NCBI RefSeq assembly: GCF_024346585.1
Contig: NZ_AP024523.1
Location: 567,001-631,000, forward strand
DNA from: Streptococcus toyakuensis
Lineage (GTDB): Bacteria; Bacillota; Bacilli; Lactobacillales; Streptococcaceae
DNA: 64,000 bases
Reading direction: 5' to 3'
Part shown: one piece after another, positions 8,859 to 18,596 of the stretch
Layout of the letters: every line of letters starts with the position of its first letter
Numbering within the stretch: position 1 is the stretch's first letter
The notes under the pieces: generated by a model
Seen by the model: only the letters and a program-made list of their open reading frames with translations
What the model was told of the DNA's origin: nothing
Databases searched by the model: none
Made by a program: the position numbers and the translations under genes

Positions 8859-10238
8859 ATGGCTAGAGATGGTTTTTTTACAGGCTTAGATATCGGAACT
8901 AATTCGATTAAAGTATTGGTTGCCGAGCTTAGAAATGGTGAACTTAATGTAATTGGTGTAAGTAATGCCAAGAGTAAAGGTGTAAAGGATGGGATTATCG
9001 TTGATATCGAAGCAGCAGCAACTGCTATCAAGTCAGCTATTTCCCAAGCAGAAGAGAAAGCTGGCATTTCAATCAAATCAGTGAATGTTGGTTTGCCTGG
9101 AAATCTTTTGCAAGTAGAACCAACTCAAGGAATGATTCCAGTTACATCTGATACAAAAGAAATTACAGATCAAGATGTTGAAAATGTTGTCAAATCAGCC
9201 TTGACAAAGAGTATGACACCAGATCGTGAAGTCATTACTTTCATTCCTGAAGAATTTATCGTAGATGGTTTCCAAGGGATTCGTGACCCACGTGGGATGA
9301 TGGGTGTTCGTCTTGAAATGCGTGGTTTACTTTATACAGGTCCACGTACTATTCTTCACAATTTACGCAAGACAGTTGAGCGCTCAGGTGTACAGGTTGA
9401 AAATATTATTATTTCACCATTGGCTTTGGTTCGTTCAGTCTTGAACGAAGGGGAGCGTGAATTTGGAGCTACGGTGATTGATATGGGAGCAGGTCAAACA
9501 ACTGTTGCTACAATCCGTAACCAAGAACTCCAGTTTACAAATATTCTTCAAGAAGGTGGAGATTATGTCACAAAAGATATCTCTAAAGTCTTGAAGACTT
9601 CACAGAAATTAGCTGAAGGATTGAAATTAAACTATGGTGAAGCCTACCCTTCACTTGCAAGCAATGAAACCTTCCAAGTTGAAGTAATTGGTGAAGTAGA
9701 GCCTGTAGAAGTTACAGAAAGCTACCTAGCAGAGATTATTTCAGCCCGCATTAAGCACATTTTTGAACAAATCAAACAAGAGTTGGAAAGAAGACATTTG
9801 TTGGATCTTCCAGGTGGGATTGTTCTGATTGGTGGAAATGCTATTTTACCAGGTGTTGTAGAACTTGCACAGGAAGTCTTTGGCGTTGGTGTCAAACTTT
9901 ACGTTCCAAATCAAGTTGGAATCCGTAATCCTGCCTTCGCTCATGTGATTAGCTTGTCTGAATTTGCTGGTCAATTGACTGAGGTGCATTTATTAGCACA
10001 AAGAGCAGTCAAGGGTGAGGATACTTTGCGTCACCAACCAATTAATTTTGGTGGGATGATTCAACGCGTTACGCAAGTAGCACAACCTACCCCTATTCAA
10101 CCAGTTCAAAATACTGAGGTAGAGCAATCAGCTTCTACGAACGTAGTTGCTCCGAAAGAAGATAAAGTATCTTCTCAAAATAAACCAAAAATCGCAGATC
10201 GTTTCCGTGGCTTAATCGGAAGCATGTTTGATGAATAA
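8859..10238 (+). CDS. ftsA: Cell-division protein FtsA
   Basis: An actin-like ATPase that anchors FtsZ to the membrane and recruits the divisome. The N-terminal phosphate loop GLDIGTNSIKVLVAE, the IDMGAGQTTVA phosphate-2 motif and the IVLIGGNAILPG adenosine motif are visible. The C-terminus RFRGLIGSMFDE is an amphipathic membrane-targeting helix. An upstream in-frame TTG at 8835 exists, but the ATG at 8859 gives the conserved MARDGFFTGLDIG start and 459 residues, with AGAGAGGA upstream. The linker before the tip is proline/glutamine-rich. ftsZ follows after 17 bases. Confidence 0.96.
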   Translation: MARDGFFTGLDIGTNSIKVLVAELRNGELNVIGVSNAKSKGVKDGIIVDIEAAATAIKSAISQAEEKAGISIKSVNVGLPGNLLQVEPTQGMIPVTSDTKEITDQDVENVVKSALTKSMTPDREVITFIPEEFIVDGFQGIRDPRGMMGVRLEMRGLLYTGPRTILHNLRKTVERSGVQVENIIISPLALVRSVLNEGEREFGATVIDMGAGQTTVATIRNQELQFTNILQEGGDYVTKDISKVLKTSQKLAEGLKLNYGEAYPSLASNETFQVEVIGEVEPVEVTESYLAEIISARIKHIFEQIKQELERRHLLDLPGGIVLIGGNAILPGVVELAQEVFGVGVKLYVPNQVGIRNPAFAHVISLSEFAGQLTEVHLLAQRAVKGEDTLRHQPINFGGMIQRVTQVAQPTPIQPVQNTEVEQSASTNVVAPKEDKVSSQNKPKIADRFRGLIGSMFDE

Positions 10239-10252
10239 AAGAGGAAAAATAA

Positions 10253-11512
<1,260 letters not shown>

Positions 11513-11516
11513 GTAA

Positions 11517-12188
11517 ATGAATTTGAAAGAAAATACAGAACGTGTTTTTCAACAAATAAAAGATGCAAGTCAGCAGTCAGGAAGAGAAGCCAATTCTGTT
11601 TCGGTTGTTGCTGTTACAAAATATGTAGACGTACCGACAGCGGAGGCTTTGCTTCCGCTAGGTGTGCATCATATTGGTGAAAATCGTGTGGATAAATTTC
11701 TTGAGAAATATGAAGCTTTAAAAGATAGAAATATTACCTGGCATTTGATTGGAACCTTGCAAAGACGCAAGGTCAAAGATGTCATTCAGTATGTTGATTA
11801 TTTCCATGCTTTGGATTCATTAAAGCTAGCAGAGGAAATTCAAAAAAGAAGTGACCGAGTTGTTAAGTGTTTCTTACAAGTGAATATCTCAAGGGAAGAG
11901 AGCAAACATGGTTTTTCAAGGGAAGAACTACTGGAGCTCTTGCCAGAATTGGCCACCTTAGATAAAATTGAATATGTCGGCTTGATGACCATGGCTCCTT
12001 TTGAAGCTAGTAGTGATGAGTTGAAAGAAATTTTTAAAGCTACGCAGGATTTGCAACTAGAAATTAGAGAAAAACAAATTCCCAATATGCCAATGACGGA
12101 CTTGAGTATGGGTATGAGTCGTGACTACAAGGAAGCGATTGAATTTGGCTCAACATTTGTCAGAATTGGTACAGCATTTTTTAAATAG
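11517..12188 (+). CDS. ylmE: YggS/PLPBP-family pyridoxal-phosphate homeostasis protein (YlmE)
   Basis: A 223-residue TIM-barrel protein that binds PLP without known catalysis. The PLP-lysine motif is VAVTKYVD, followed by HHIGENRVDKFLEKYE, TWHLIGTLQRRKVK and the C-terminal LSMGMSRDYKEAIEFGSTFVRIGTAFF phosphate-binding segment, spanning two glycine-rich turns. It starts 4 bases after ftsZ. Members keep free PLP in check; its place in the division cluster of Firmicutes is conserved, but a division role is not established. Confidence 0.93.
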   Translation: MNLKENTERVFQQIKDASQQSGREANSVSVVAVTKYVDVPTAEALLPLGVHHIGENRVDKFLEKYEALKDRNITWHLIGTLQRRKVKDVIQYVDYFHALDSLKLAEEIQKRSDRVVKCFLQVNISREESKHGFSREELLELLPELATLDKIEYVGLMTMAPFEASSDELKEIFKATQDLQLEIREKQIPNMPMTDLSMGMSRDYKEAIEFGSTFVRIGTAFFK

Positions 12189-12197
12189 GAAAGAAAT

Positions 12198-12731
12198 ATG
12201 TCTTTAAAAGATAGATTTGATAAATTTATAGATTATTTTACAGAAGATGGAGAAGATGTTGGTACTGCATATCAGCCTAAAGCTGAAGAGCCGATTGTGA
12301 CTCCAGTCCCTTCTGTTCAAGAGTTGCCTCAACAAGCTGGTAGCACGCCATCTAAAGATAAAAACATCACTCGTCTTCATGCCCGTCAACAAGAGTTGGC
12401 TATGCAAAGTCAACGTTCTACTGATAAGGTGACAATTGATGTTCGTTATCCACGTAAATACGAAGATGCCACAGATATTGTTGATTTATTAGCTGGCAAC
12501 GAAAGTATTTTGATTGATTTTCAATATATGACAGAAGTTCAAGCACGTCGTTGTTTGGATTATCTGGATGGGGCGCGTCACGTTTTAGCTGGTAACATGA
12601 AAAAGGTAGCATCTACTATGTACCTGCTGACACCAGTTGATGTTGTCGTCAATATTGAAGACATCAAAATTCCAGATGAATCACAAAATGGTGAATTTGG
12701 CTTTGATATGAAACGTACGAGAGTGAGATAA
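12198..12731 (+). CDS. sepF: Cell-division protein SepF (YlmF)
   Basis: A 177-residue protein that bundles FtsZ filaments and tethers them to the membrane. The N-terminus [14 protein letters not shown] is an amphipathic membrane-binding helix. A disordered linker follows, and the C-terminal domain (about 85-165) contains [19 protein letters not shown] and [20 protein letters not shown] precedes the ATG. Its end abuts ylmG with a one-base overlap, so both are translationally coupled. Confidence 0.94.
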   Translation: MSLKDRFDKFIDYFTEDGEDVGTAYQPKAEEPIVTPVPSVQELPQQAGSTPSKDKNITRLHARQQELAMQSQRSTDKVTIDVRYPRKYEDATDIVDLLAGNESILIDFQYMTEVQARRCLDYLDGARHVLAGNMKKVASTMYLLTPVDVVVNIEDIKIPDESQNGEFGFDMKRTRVR

Positions 12732-12994
12732 TGATCTTTCTCATTCGTTTTGTTCAAAATGCAGTGGATATCTATTCACTGATTTTAATCGTGTTTGCTC
12801 TGATGTCTTGGTTTCCTAATGCTTATGAATCACGTCTTGGACGCTTGATTATTAGTTTAGTGAAACCGATAATAGCTCCCTTGCAACGTTTACCCCTCCA
12901 GATTGCAGGTCTTGACTTGTCTGTCTGGATTGCGGTATTACTAGTTCACTTCCTAGGGGAACAGTTGATTCGACTTTTAGTGATTTTTCTATGA
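12731..12994 (+). CDS. ylmG: YggT/YlmG-family membrane protein
   Basis: An 87-residue YggT protein with two membrane helices, one at each end of the family signature (SWFPNAYESRLGRLI, then IIAPLQRLP). Its exact function is unknown; homologues affect division or nucleoid positioning. It starts at the last base of sepF and overlaps ylmH in an ATGA arrangement. Confidence 0.92.
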   Translation: MIFLIRFVQNAVDIYSLILIVFALMSWFPNAYESRLGRLIISLVKPIIAPLQRLPLQIAGLDLSVWIAVLLVHFLGEQLIRLLVIFL

Positions 12995-13776
12995 ACAAGA
13001 TGATTTATCAACACTTTTCTAAGAATGATTCATCTTTTATTGATAAGGGAGTAGAATGGATAAAAAAGGTAGAAGATTCTTATTCTCCTTTTTTAACACC
13101 CTTTGTAAATCCCCATCAAGAAAAGATTTTAAAGGTTCTAGCATCAACCAACGGCATCTCCTACATGAGCAGTCGGCAGTTTCTTGAAACTGAATATGTA
13201 CGGGTACTCCTGTATCCTGATTATTTTGAGCCGGAATTCTCTGATTTTGAGCTATCCTTGCAAGAAATTGTCTATCCTAATAAGTTTGAACGCTTAACGC
13301 ATGCAAAAATATTAGGGACTGTTTTAAATAAGCTGGGAATTGATAGGAAGCTATTTGGTGATATCTTAGTCAACGAAGAGAGGGCACAGATTATCATTAA
13401 TCGACAGTTTATGCTCCTTTTTCAAGACGGCATTACGAAAATTGCTCGTTTACCGGTTCGTCTAGAAGAACGGGATTTTACTGAGAGAATTACTACAGTA
13501 GAAGATTATCAAGAATTAGATATTTGTATTGCTAGTTCTAGATTAGATGTTTTTCTAGCAGGTGTCTTTAAGCTGTCTAGAAATCAGGCAAGTCAGTTAA
13601 TTGAAAAACAGGCAGTCCAAGTTAATTACCATTTAGTTGAAAAATCAGATTATGCAGTCCAAGTTGGTGATCTGATTAGTGTAAGGAAATTTGGTCGATT
13701 GAAACTCGTTAGAGATAATGGGCAAACAAAAAAAGATAAAAAGAAATTAACGGTCCAATTGTTATTAAGTAAGTGA
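12991..13776 (+). CDS. ylmH: S4-domain RNA-binding protein YlmH
   Basis: A 261-residue protein with an N-terminal YlmH domain (LASTNGISYMSSRQFLETEY, HAKILGTVLNKLGI, GDILVNEERAQI) and a C-terminal S4 RNA-binding domain (about 185-245, SSRLDVFLAGVFKLSRNQAS). It starts inside the ylmG stop codon. Homologues bind ribosomal or tRNA-like substrates and have been linked to rescue of stalled 50S subunits; that role is family knowledge, not visible here. Confidence 0.92.
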   Translation: MNKMIYQHFSKNDSSFIDKGVEWIKKVEDSYSPFLTPFVNPHQEKILKVLASTNGISYMSSRQFLETEYVRVLLYPDYFEPEFSDFELSLQEIVYPNKFERLTHAKILGTVLNKLGIDRKLFGDILVNEERAQIIINRQFMLLFQDGITKIARLPVRLEERDFTERITTVEDYQELDICIASSRLDVFLAGVFKLSRNQASQLIEKQAVQVNYHLVEKSDYAVQVGDLISVRKFGRLKLVRDNGQTKKDKKKLTVQLLLSK

Positions 13777-13784
13777 GGAAAAAT

Positions 13785-14660
13785 ATGCCAATTACATCGT
13801 TAGAAATCAAAGATAAAACTTTTAGCACACGCTTCAGAGGGTTTGATCAAGAAGAAGTAGATGAGTTTTTAGATATTGTAGTCCGTGATTATGAAGATTT
13901 GGTTCGCTCTAATCATGATAAGGATTTACAAATTAAGAGTTTGGAAGAGCGTTTGTCTTACTTTGATGAGATGAAAGATTCATTGAGTCAATCTGTATTG
14001 ATTGCACAAGATACAGCAGAGCGAGTAAAACAAGCTGCAACGGAACGTTCAAACAATATTATCCAACAAGCAGAGCAAGATGCCCAACGTTTGTTGGAAG
14101 AAGCTAAGTACAAGGCAAATGAAATTCTTCGTCAAGCAACTGACAATGCTAAGAAAGTTGCTGTTGAAACAGAAGAATTGAAGAACAAGAGTCGTGTCTT
14201 CCATCAACGTCTTAAATCTACAATTGAGAGCCAGTTAGCAATTGTTGAATCTTCAGATTGGGAAGATATTCTTCGCCCAACAGCGACTTATCTTCAGACA
14301 AGTGATGAGGCCTTCAAAGAAGTGGTCAGCGAAGTCTTAGGTGACTCTGTCTTACAACAACATCCAGAGGAAGAACCAATTGATATTACTCGCCAGTTTT
14401 CTCCCGAGGAAATGGCTGAGTTGCAAGCGCGTATCGAAGCGGCTAATAAGGAACTTGCAGAAGCCGAAGCAAGAGCTGAGCAGGAACAAGTGGTTTCACC
14501 AGCTCCGGTTGTTGAAGAAAGTCCAGCTCATCCAGTTGGTCCAATGTATGAAGAGCCAGAAGTAGCTCCAAGCCATTATTCAGGACCAACACCAGCTACT
14601 GAAGCTGTAAGCTCAGAACCAGGTTTTGCGGCACCGCAAGAATCTGTTACAATTTTATAA
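13785..14660 (+). CDS. divIVA: Septum/pole protein DivIVA
   Basis: A coiled-coil scaffold that binds negatively curved membrane and organises septal and polar growth. The N-terminal membrane-binding domain is PITSLEIKDKTFSTRFRGF with the QEEVDEFLDIV helix; long coiled coils follow to about residue 150, and a Pro/Glu-rich tail (EEPIDITRQFSPEEM and on). An in-frame GTG at 13773 overlaps ylmH, but GAGGAAAAAT before the ATG at 13785 and the conserved MPITSLEIK start favour 291 residues. The ileS leader promoter lies in its last codons. Confidence 0.95.
   Translation: MPITSLEIKDKTFSTRFRGFDQEEVDEFLDIVVRDYEDLVRSNHDKDLQIKSLEERLSYFDEMKDSLSQSVLIAQDTAERVKQAATERSNNIIQQAEQDAQRLLEEAKYKANEILRQATDNAKKVAVETEELKNKSRVFHQRLKSTIESQLAIVESSDWEDILRPTATYLQTSDEAFKEVVSEVLGDSVLQQHPEEEPIDITRQFSPEEMAELQARIEAANKELAEAEARAEQEQVVSPAPVVEESPAHPVGPMYEEPEVAPSHYSGPTPATEAVSSEPGFAAPQESVTIL
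14626..14653 (+). promoter_or_regulatory. Promoter of the ileS T-box transcript, inside divIVA
   Basis: TTGCGG (14626-14631), 16-base spacer, TACAAT (14648-14653) with extended TGT. The -10 lies just before the divIVA stop codon (14658-14660), so the leader RNA would start at about 14660. Confidence 0.55.
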
Positions 14661-14883
14661 GAAATAATCTGAGAACAATATCTTATCCTTATATTTCCAG
14701 CGAGCAGGAGATGGTGTGAGTCCTGCATTCCCTAACGATAAGATTATCCTCTCAAAAACTCAAGTCTGAATGAAGTAAGATTTGACGTTCCCCACGTTAC
14801 GGGATAAGAGGGAGAAAGACTAAATCTTTTTCCGAATAAAGGTGGTACCACGATTTTCGTCCTTTTTGGCAGTCGTGGTTTTT
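14660..14883 (+). promoter_or_regulatory. T-box riboswitch controlling ileS
   Basis: The T-box sequence GGTGGTACCACG is at 14841-14852. It lies on the 5' arm of a terminator (ACCACGA paired with TCGTGGT, then TTTTT at about 14848-14883). Upstream is a long stem I (TCTTATC paired with GATAAGA) whose 3' side carries ATC at 14746-14748, a plausible isoleucine specifier. Uncharged tRNA-Ile would stabilise the antiterminator and allow ileS transcription. Confidence 0.88.
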
Positions 14884-14912
14884 AATTTGTTATTATTTAT
14901 AAAGGAGATACC

Positions 14913-17705
14913 ATGAAACTCAAAGATACCCTTAACCTTGGGAAAACAGCTTTCCCAATGCGTGCAGGCCTTCCTACCAAAGAGCCAGTTTGGCAAAAGG
15001 AATGGGAAGATGCAAAACTTTACCAACGTCGTCAAGAATTGAACCAAGGAAAACCTCATTTCACCTTGCATGATGGCCCTCCATACGCGAACGGAAATAT
15101 TCACGTTGGACACGCTATGAACAAGATTTCAAAAGATATCATTGTTCGTTCTAAGTCTATGTCAGGATTTTATGCTCCTTATATTCCAGGTTGGGATACA
15201 CATGGTCTGCCAATCGAGCAAGTTTTGGCAAAACAAGGTATCAAACGCAAAGAAATGGACTTGGTTGAGTACTTGAAACTTTGCCGTGAATACGCTCTTT
15301 CTCAAGTAGATAAACAACGCGAAGACTTCAAACGTTTGGGTGTTTCTGGTGACTGGGAAAATCCATATGTGACTTTGACTCCTGACTATGAAGCAGCTCA
15401 AATCCGTGTATTTGGTGAGATGGCTAATAAAGGTTACATCTACCGTGGTGCTAAACCAGTTTACTGGTCTTGGTCATCTGAGTCGGCTCTTGCTGAAGCG
15501 GAGATTGAATACCATGATTTGGTTTCAACTTCCCTTTACTATGCCAACAAGGTAAAAAATGGTAAAGGTGTTCTAGATACAGATACTTATATCGTAGTCT
15601 GGACAACAACTCCATTTACCATCACAGCTTCTCGTGGTTTGACTGTTGGTGCAGATATTGATTACGTTTTGGTTCAACCTGCTGGTGAAACTCGTAAGTT
15701 TGTGGTTGCTGCAGAATTATTGACTAGCTTGTCTGAGAAATTTGGCTGGGCTGATGTTCAAGTTTTGGCAACTTACCGTGGTCAAGAATTGAATCATATC
15801 GTAACAGAACACCCATGGGATACAGCTGTAGATGAATTGGTTATCCTTGGTGACCACGTTACAACAGATTCTGGTACAGGTATTGTCCATACCGCCCCTG
15901 GTTTTGGTGAGGACGACTACAATGTTGGTATTGCTAATGGTCTTGAAGTCGCAGTGACTGTTGACGAACGTGGTATCATGATGAAGAATGCTGGTCCTGA
16001 GTTTGAAGGTCAATTCTATGAAAAGGTAGTTCCAACTGTTATCGAGAAACTTGGTAACCTCCTTCTTGCCCAAGAAGAAATCTCTCACTCATACCCATTT
16101 GACTGGCGTACTAAGAAACCAATCATCTGGCGTGCAGTACCACAATGGTTTGCTTCAGTTTCTAAATTCCGCCAAGAAATTTTGGATGAAATTGAAAAAG
16201 TGAAATTCCACTCAGAATGGGGTAAAGTTCGTCTTTACAACATGATTCGTGACCGTGGTGACTGGGTTATCTCTCGTCAACGTGCTTGGGGTGTTCCACT
16301 TCCTATCTTCTACGCTGAAGACGGTACAGCGATTATGACTGCTGAAACTATTGAACACGTGGCTCAACTCTTTGAGGAACATGGTTCAAGCATTTGGTGG
16401 GAACGTGATGCTAAGGACCTCTTGCCAGAAGGATTTACTCATCCAGGTTCACCAAATGGCGAGTTCAAAAAAGAAACTGATATCATGGACGTTTGGTTTG
16501 ACTCAGGTTCATCATGGAATGGAGTTGTGGTAAACCGTCCTGAGTTAACTTACCCAGCAGACCTTTACCTAGAAGGTTCTGATCAATACCGTGGTTGGTT
16601 CAACTCATCACTCATCACATCTGTTGCCAACCATGGCGTAGCACCTTACAAACAAATTCTGTCACAAGGTTTTGCTCTTGACGGTAAAGATGAGAAGATG
16701 TCTAAATCTCTTGGAAATACCATTGCTCCAAGTGATGTTGAAAAACAATTTGGTGCAGAAATCTTGCGTCTTTGGGTAACAAGTGTAGACTCAACCAACG
16801 ACGTGCGTATCTCTATGGATATCTTGAGTCAAGTCTCTGAAACTTACCGTAAGATTCGTAACACTCTTCGTTTCTTGATTGCTAACACATCTGACTTTAA
16901 CCCGTCTCAAGATGCAGTAGCTTACGATGAGCTTCGCTCAGTTGATAAGTACATGACTATTCGCTTTAACCAGCTTGTTAAGACCATTCGTGATGCTTAT
17001 GCAAACTTTGAATTCTTGACAATCTACAAGGCCTTGGTGAACTTTATCAACGTTGATTTGTCAGCCTTCTACCTTGATTTTGCTAAAGACGTTGTTTATA
17101 TCGAAGGTGCCAAATCATTGGAACGCCGTCAAATGCAGACTGTCTTCTATGACATTCTTGTCAAAATCACCAAACTCTTGACACCAATCCTTCCTCACAC
17201 TGCGGAAGAAATCTGGTCATATCTTGAGTTTGAAGAAGAGGACTTCGTTCAATTGTCAGAATTGCCAGAAGCAGAAACTTTTGCTAATCAAGAAGAAATC
17301 TTGGATACATGGGCTGCCTTCATGGACTTCCGTGGACAAGCTCAAAAAGCCTTGGAAGAAGCGCGTAATGCAAAAGTTATCGGTAAATCGCTTGAAGCAC
17401 ACTTGACAGTTTATCCAAATGAAGTTGTGAAAACTCTACTCGAAGCAGTAAACAGCAATGTAGCTCAACTTTTGATTGTATCTGACTTGACCATCGCAGA
17501 GGGGCCAGCTCCAGAAGCTGCCGTTAGCTTCGAAGATGTAGCCTTTACTGTTGAACGTGCTGCAGGTGAAGTATGTGACCGTTGCCGTCGTATCGACCCA
17601 ACAACAGCAGAACGCAGCTACCACGCAGTCATCTGTGACCACTGTGCAAGCATCGTAGAAGAAAACTTTGCAGACGCAGTCGCAGAAGGATTTGAAGAGA
17701 AATAA
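14913..17705 (+). CDS. ileS: Isoleucyl-tRNA synthetase
   Basis: A 930-residue class I aminoacyl-tRNA synthetase charging tRNA-Ile. It has the HIGH-type motif [15 protein letters not shown] (about residues 50-65), the CP1 editing domain ([14 protein letters not shown] and [16 protein letters not shown]), KMSKS in [11 protein letters not shown] (about 592-602), an anticodon-binding helical domain and a C-terminal zinc finger (CDRC and CDHC). The bacterial type with a C-terminal zinc site is typical of mupirocin-sensitive enzymes. Expression is set by the T-box upstream. AAAGGAG precedes the ATG. Confidence 0.98.
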   Translation: MKLKDTLNLGKTAFPMRAGLPTKEPVWQKEWEDAKLYQRRQELNQGKPHFTLHDGPPYANGNIHVGHAMNKISKDIIVRSKSMSGFYAPYIPGWDTHGLPIEQVLAKQGIKRKEMDLVEYLKLCREYALSQVDKQREDFKRLGVSGDWENPYVTLTPDYEAAQIRVFGEMANKGYIYRGAKPVYWSWSSESALAEAEIEYHDLVSTSLYYANKVKNGKGVLDTDTYIVVWTTTPFTITASRGLTVGADIDYVLVQPAGETRKFVVAAELLTSLSEKFGWADVQVLATYRGQELNHIVTEHPWDTAVDELVILGDHVTTDSGTGIVHTAPGFGEDDYNVGIANGLEVAVTVDERGIMMKNAGPEFEGQFYEKVVPTVIEKLGNLLLAQEEISHSYPFDWRTKKPIIWRAVPQWFASVSKFRQEILDEIEKVKFHSEWGKVRLYNMIRDRGDWVISRQRAWGVPLPIFYAEDGTAIMTAETIEHVAQLFEEHGSSIWWERDAKDLLPEGFTHPGSPNGEFKKETDIMDVWFDSGSSWNGVVVNRPELTYPADLYLEGSDQYRGWFNSSLITSVANHGVAPYKQILSQGFALDGKDEKMSKSLGNTIAPSDVEKQFGAEILRLWVTSVDSTNDVRISMDILSQVSETYRKIRNTLRFLIANTSDFNPSQDAVAYDELRSVDKYMTIRFNQLVKTIRDAYANFEFLTIYKALVNFINVDLSAFYLDFAKDVVYIEGAKSLERRQMQTVFYDILVKITKLLTPILPHTAEEIWSYLEFEEEDFVQLSELPEAETFANQEEILDTWAAFMDFRGQAQKALEEARNAKVIGKSLEAHLTVYPNEVVKTLLEAVNSNVAQLLIVSDLTIAEGPAPEAAVSFEDVAFTVERAAGEVCDRCRRIDPTTAERSYHAVICDHCASIVEENFADAVAEGFEEK

Positions 17706-17728
17706 GGTTTGTTGTATGATACAAATAA

Positions 17729-17762
17729 GGAAAAGGATTGTCAAACAGTCCTTTCCTTTTTG
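17729..17762 (+). terminator. Terminator after ileS
   Basis: GGAAAAGGATTGT and ACAGTCCTTTCC form a stem with a three-base loop, followed by TTTT. Confidence 0.8.
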
Positions 17763-17851
17763 GTTTTGACTAGCTTTTTTGTGAAAAATTGTGTAAAATA
17801 GAATAGATAAACGAGGGAAAACCTCGGAAAATTTAAAGGAGAATCCATCTA

Positions 17852-18544
17852 ATGGTAAAATTGGTTTTTGCTCGCCACGGTGAGTCTGAATGGAACAAAG
17901 CTAACCTTTTCACTGGTTGGGCTGATGTTGATTTGTCTGAAAAAGGTACACAACAAGCGATTGACGCTGGTAAATTGATCAAAGAAGCTGGTATCGAATT
18001 TGACCAAGCTTACACTTCAGTATTGAAACGTGCGATCAAAACAACTAACTTGGCTCTTGAAGCTTCTGATCAATTGTGGGTTCCAGTAGAAAAATCATGG
18101 CGTTTGAACGAACGTCACTACGGTGGTTTGACTGGTAAAAACAAAGCTGAAGCTGCTGAACAATTTGGTGATGAGCAAGTTCACATCTGGCGTCGTTCAT
18201 ACGATGTATTGCCTCCAAACATGGATCGTGATGATGAACACTCAGCTCACACTGACCGTCGTTACGCTTCACTTGACGACTCAGTTATCCCAGATGCTGA
18301 AAACTTGAAAGTGACTTTGGAACGTGCCCTTCCATTCTGGGAAGATAAAATCGCTCCAGCTCTTAAAGATGGTAAAAACGTATTCGTAGGAGCTCACGGT
18401 AACTCAATCCGTGCTCTTGTAAAACACATCAAAGGTTTGTCAGATGACGAAATCATGGACGTGGAAATCCCTAACTTCCCACCATTGGTATTCGAATTTG
18501 ACGAAAAATTGAACGTCGTTTCTGAATACTACCTTGGAAAATAA
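17852..18544 (+). CDS. gpmA: 2,3-bisphosphoglycerate-dependent phosphoglycerate mutase
   Basis: A 230-residue glycolytic enzyme interconverting 3- and 2-phosphoglycerate. The phosphohistidine motif is [10 protein letters not shown] near the N-terminus; [16 protein letters not shown] and the second catalytic histidine in [13 protein letters not shown] complete the active site. Codon use is highly biased, as for a strongly expressed gene. AAAGGAG lies upstream of the ATG. It is flanked by terminators on both sides and is therefore monocistronic. Confidence 0.97.
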   Translation: MVKLVFARHGESEWNKANLFTGWADVDLSEKGTQQAIDAGKLIKEAGIEFDQAYTSVLKRAIKTTNLALEASDQLWVPVEKSWRLNERHYGGLTGKNKAEAAEQFGDEQVHIWRRSYDVLPPNMDRDDEHSAHTDRRYASLDDSVIPDAENLKVTLERALPFWEDKIAPALKDGKNVFVGAHGNSIRALVKHIKGLSDDEIMDVEIPNFPPLVFEFDEKLNVVSEYYLGK

Positions 18545-18552
18545 AAAATTGT

Positions 18553-18582
18553 AAGTCTAGGATTGATTTCTAGGCTTTTTAT
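18553..18582 (+). terminator. Terminator after gpmA
   Basis: AAGTCTAG and CTAGGCTT pair around a nine-base loop, followed by TTTTT. Confidence 0.7.
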
Positions 18583-18590
18583 GTTAGTAT
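18563..18590 (+). promoter_or_regulatory. Promoter of the GH95 gene, overlapping the gpmA terminator
   Basis: TTGATT (18563-18568), 16-base spacer, TAGTAT (18585-18590) with extended TGT. The expected start of transcription coincides with the ATG at 18597, so the mRNA may be leaderless. Confidence 0.5.
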
Positions 18591-18596
18591 GGAAGT

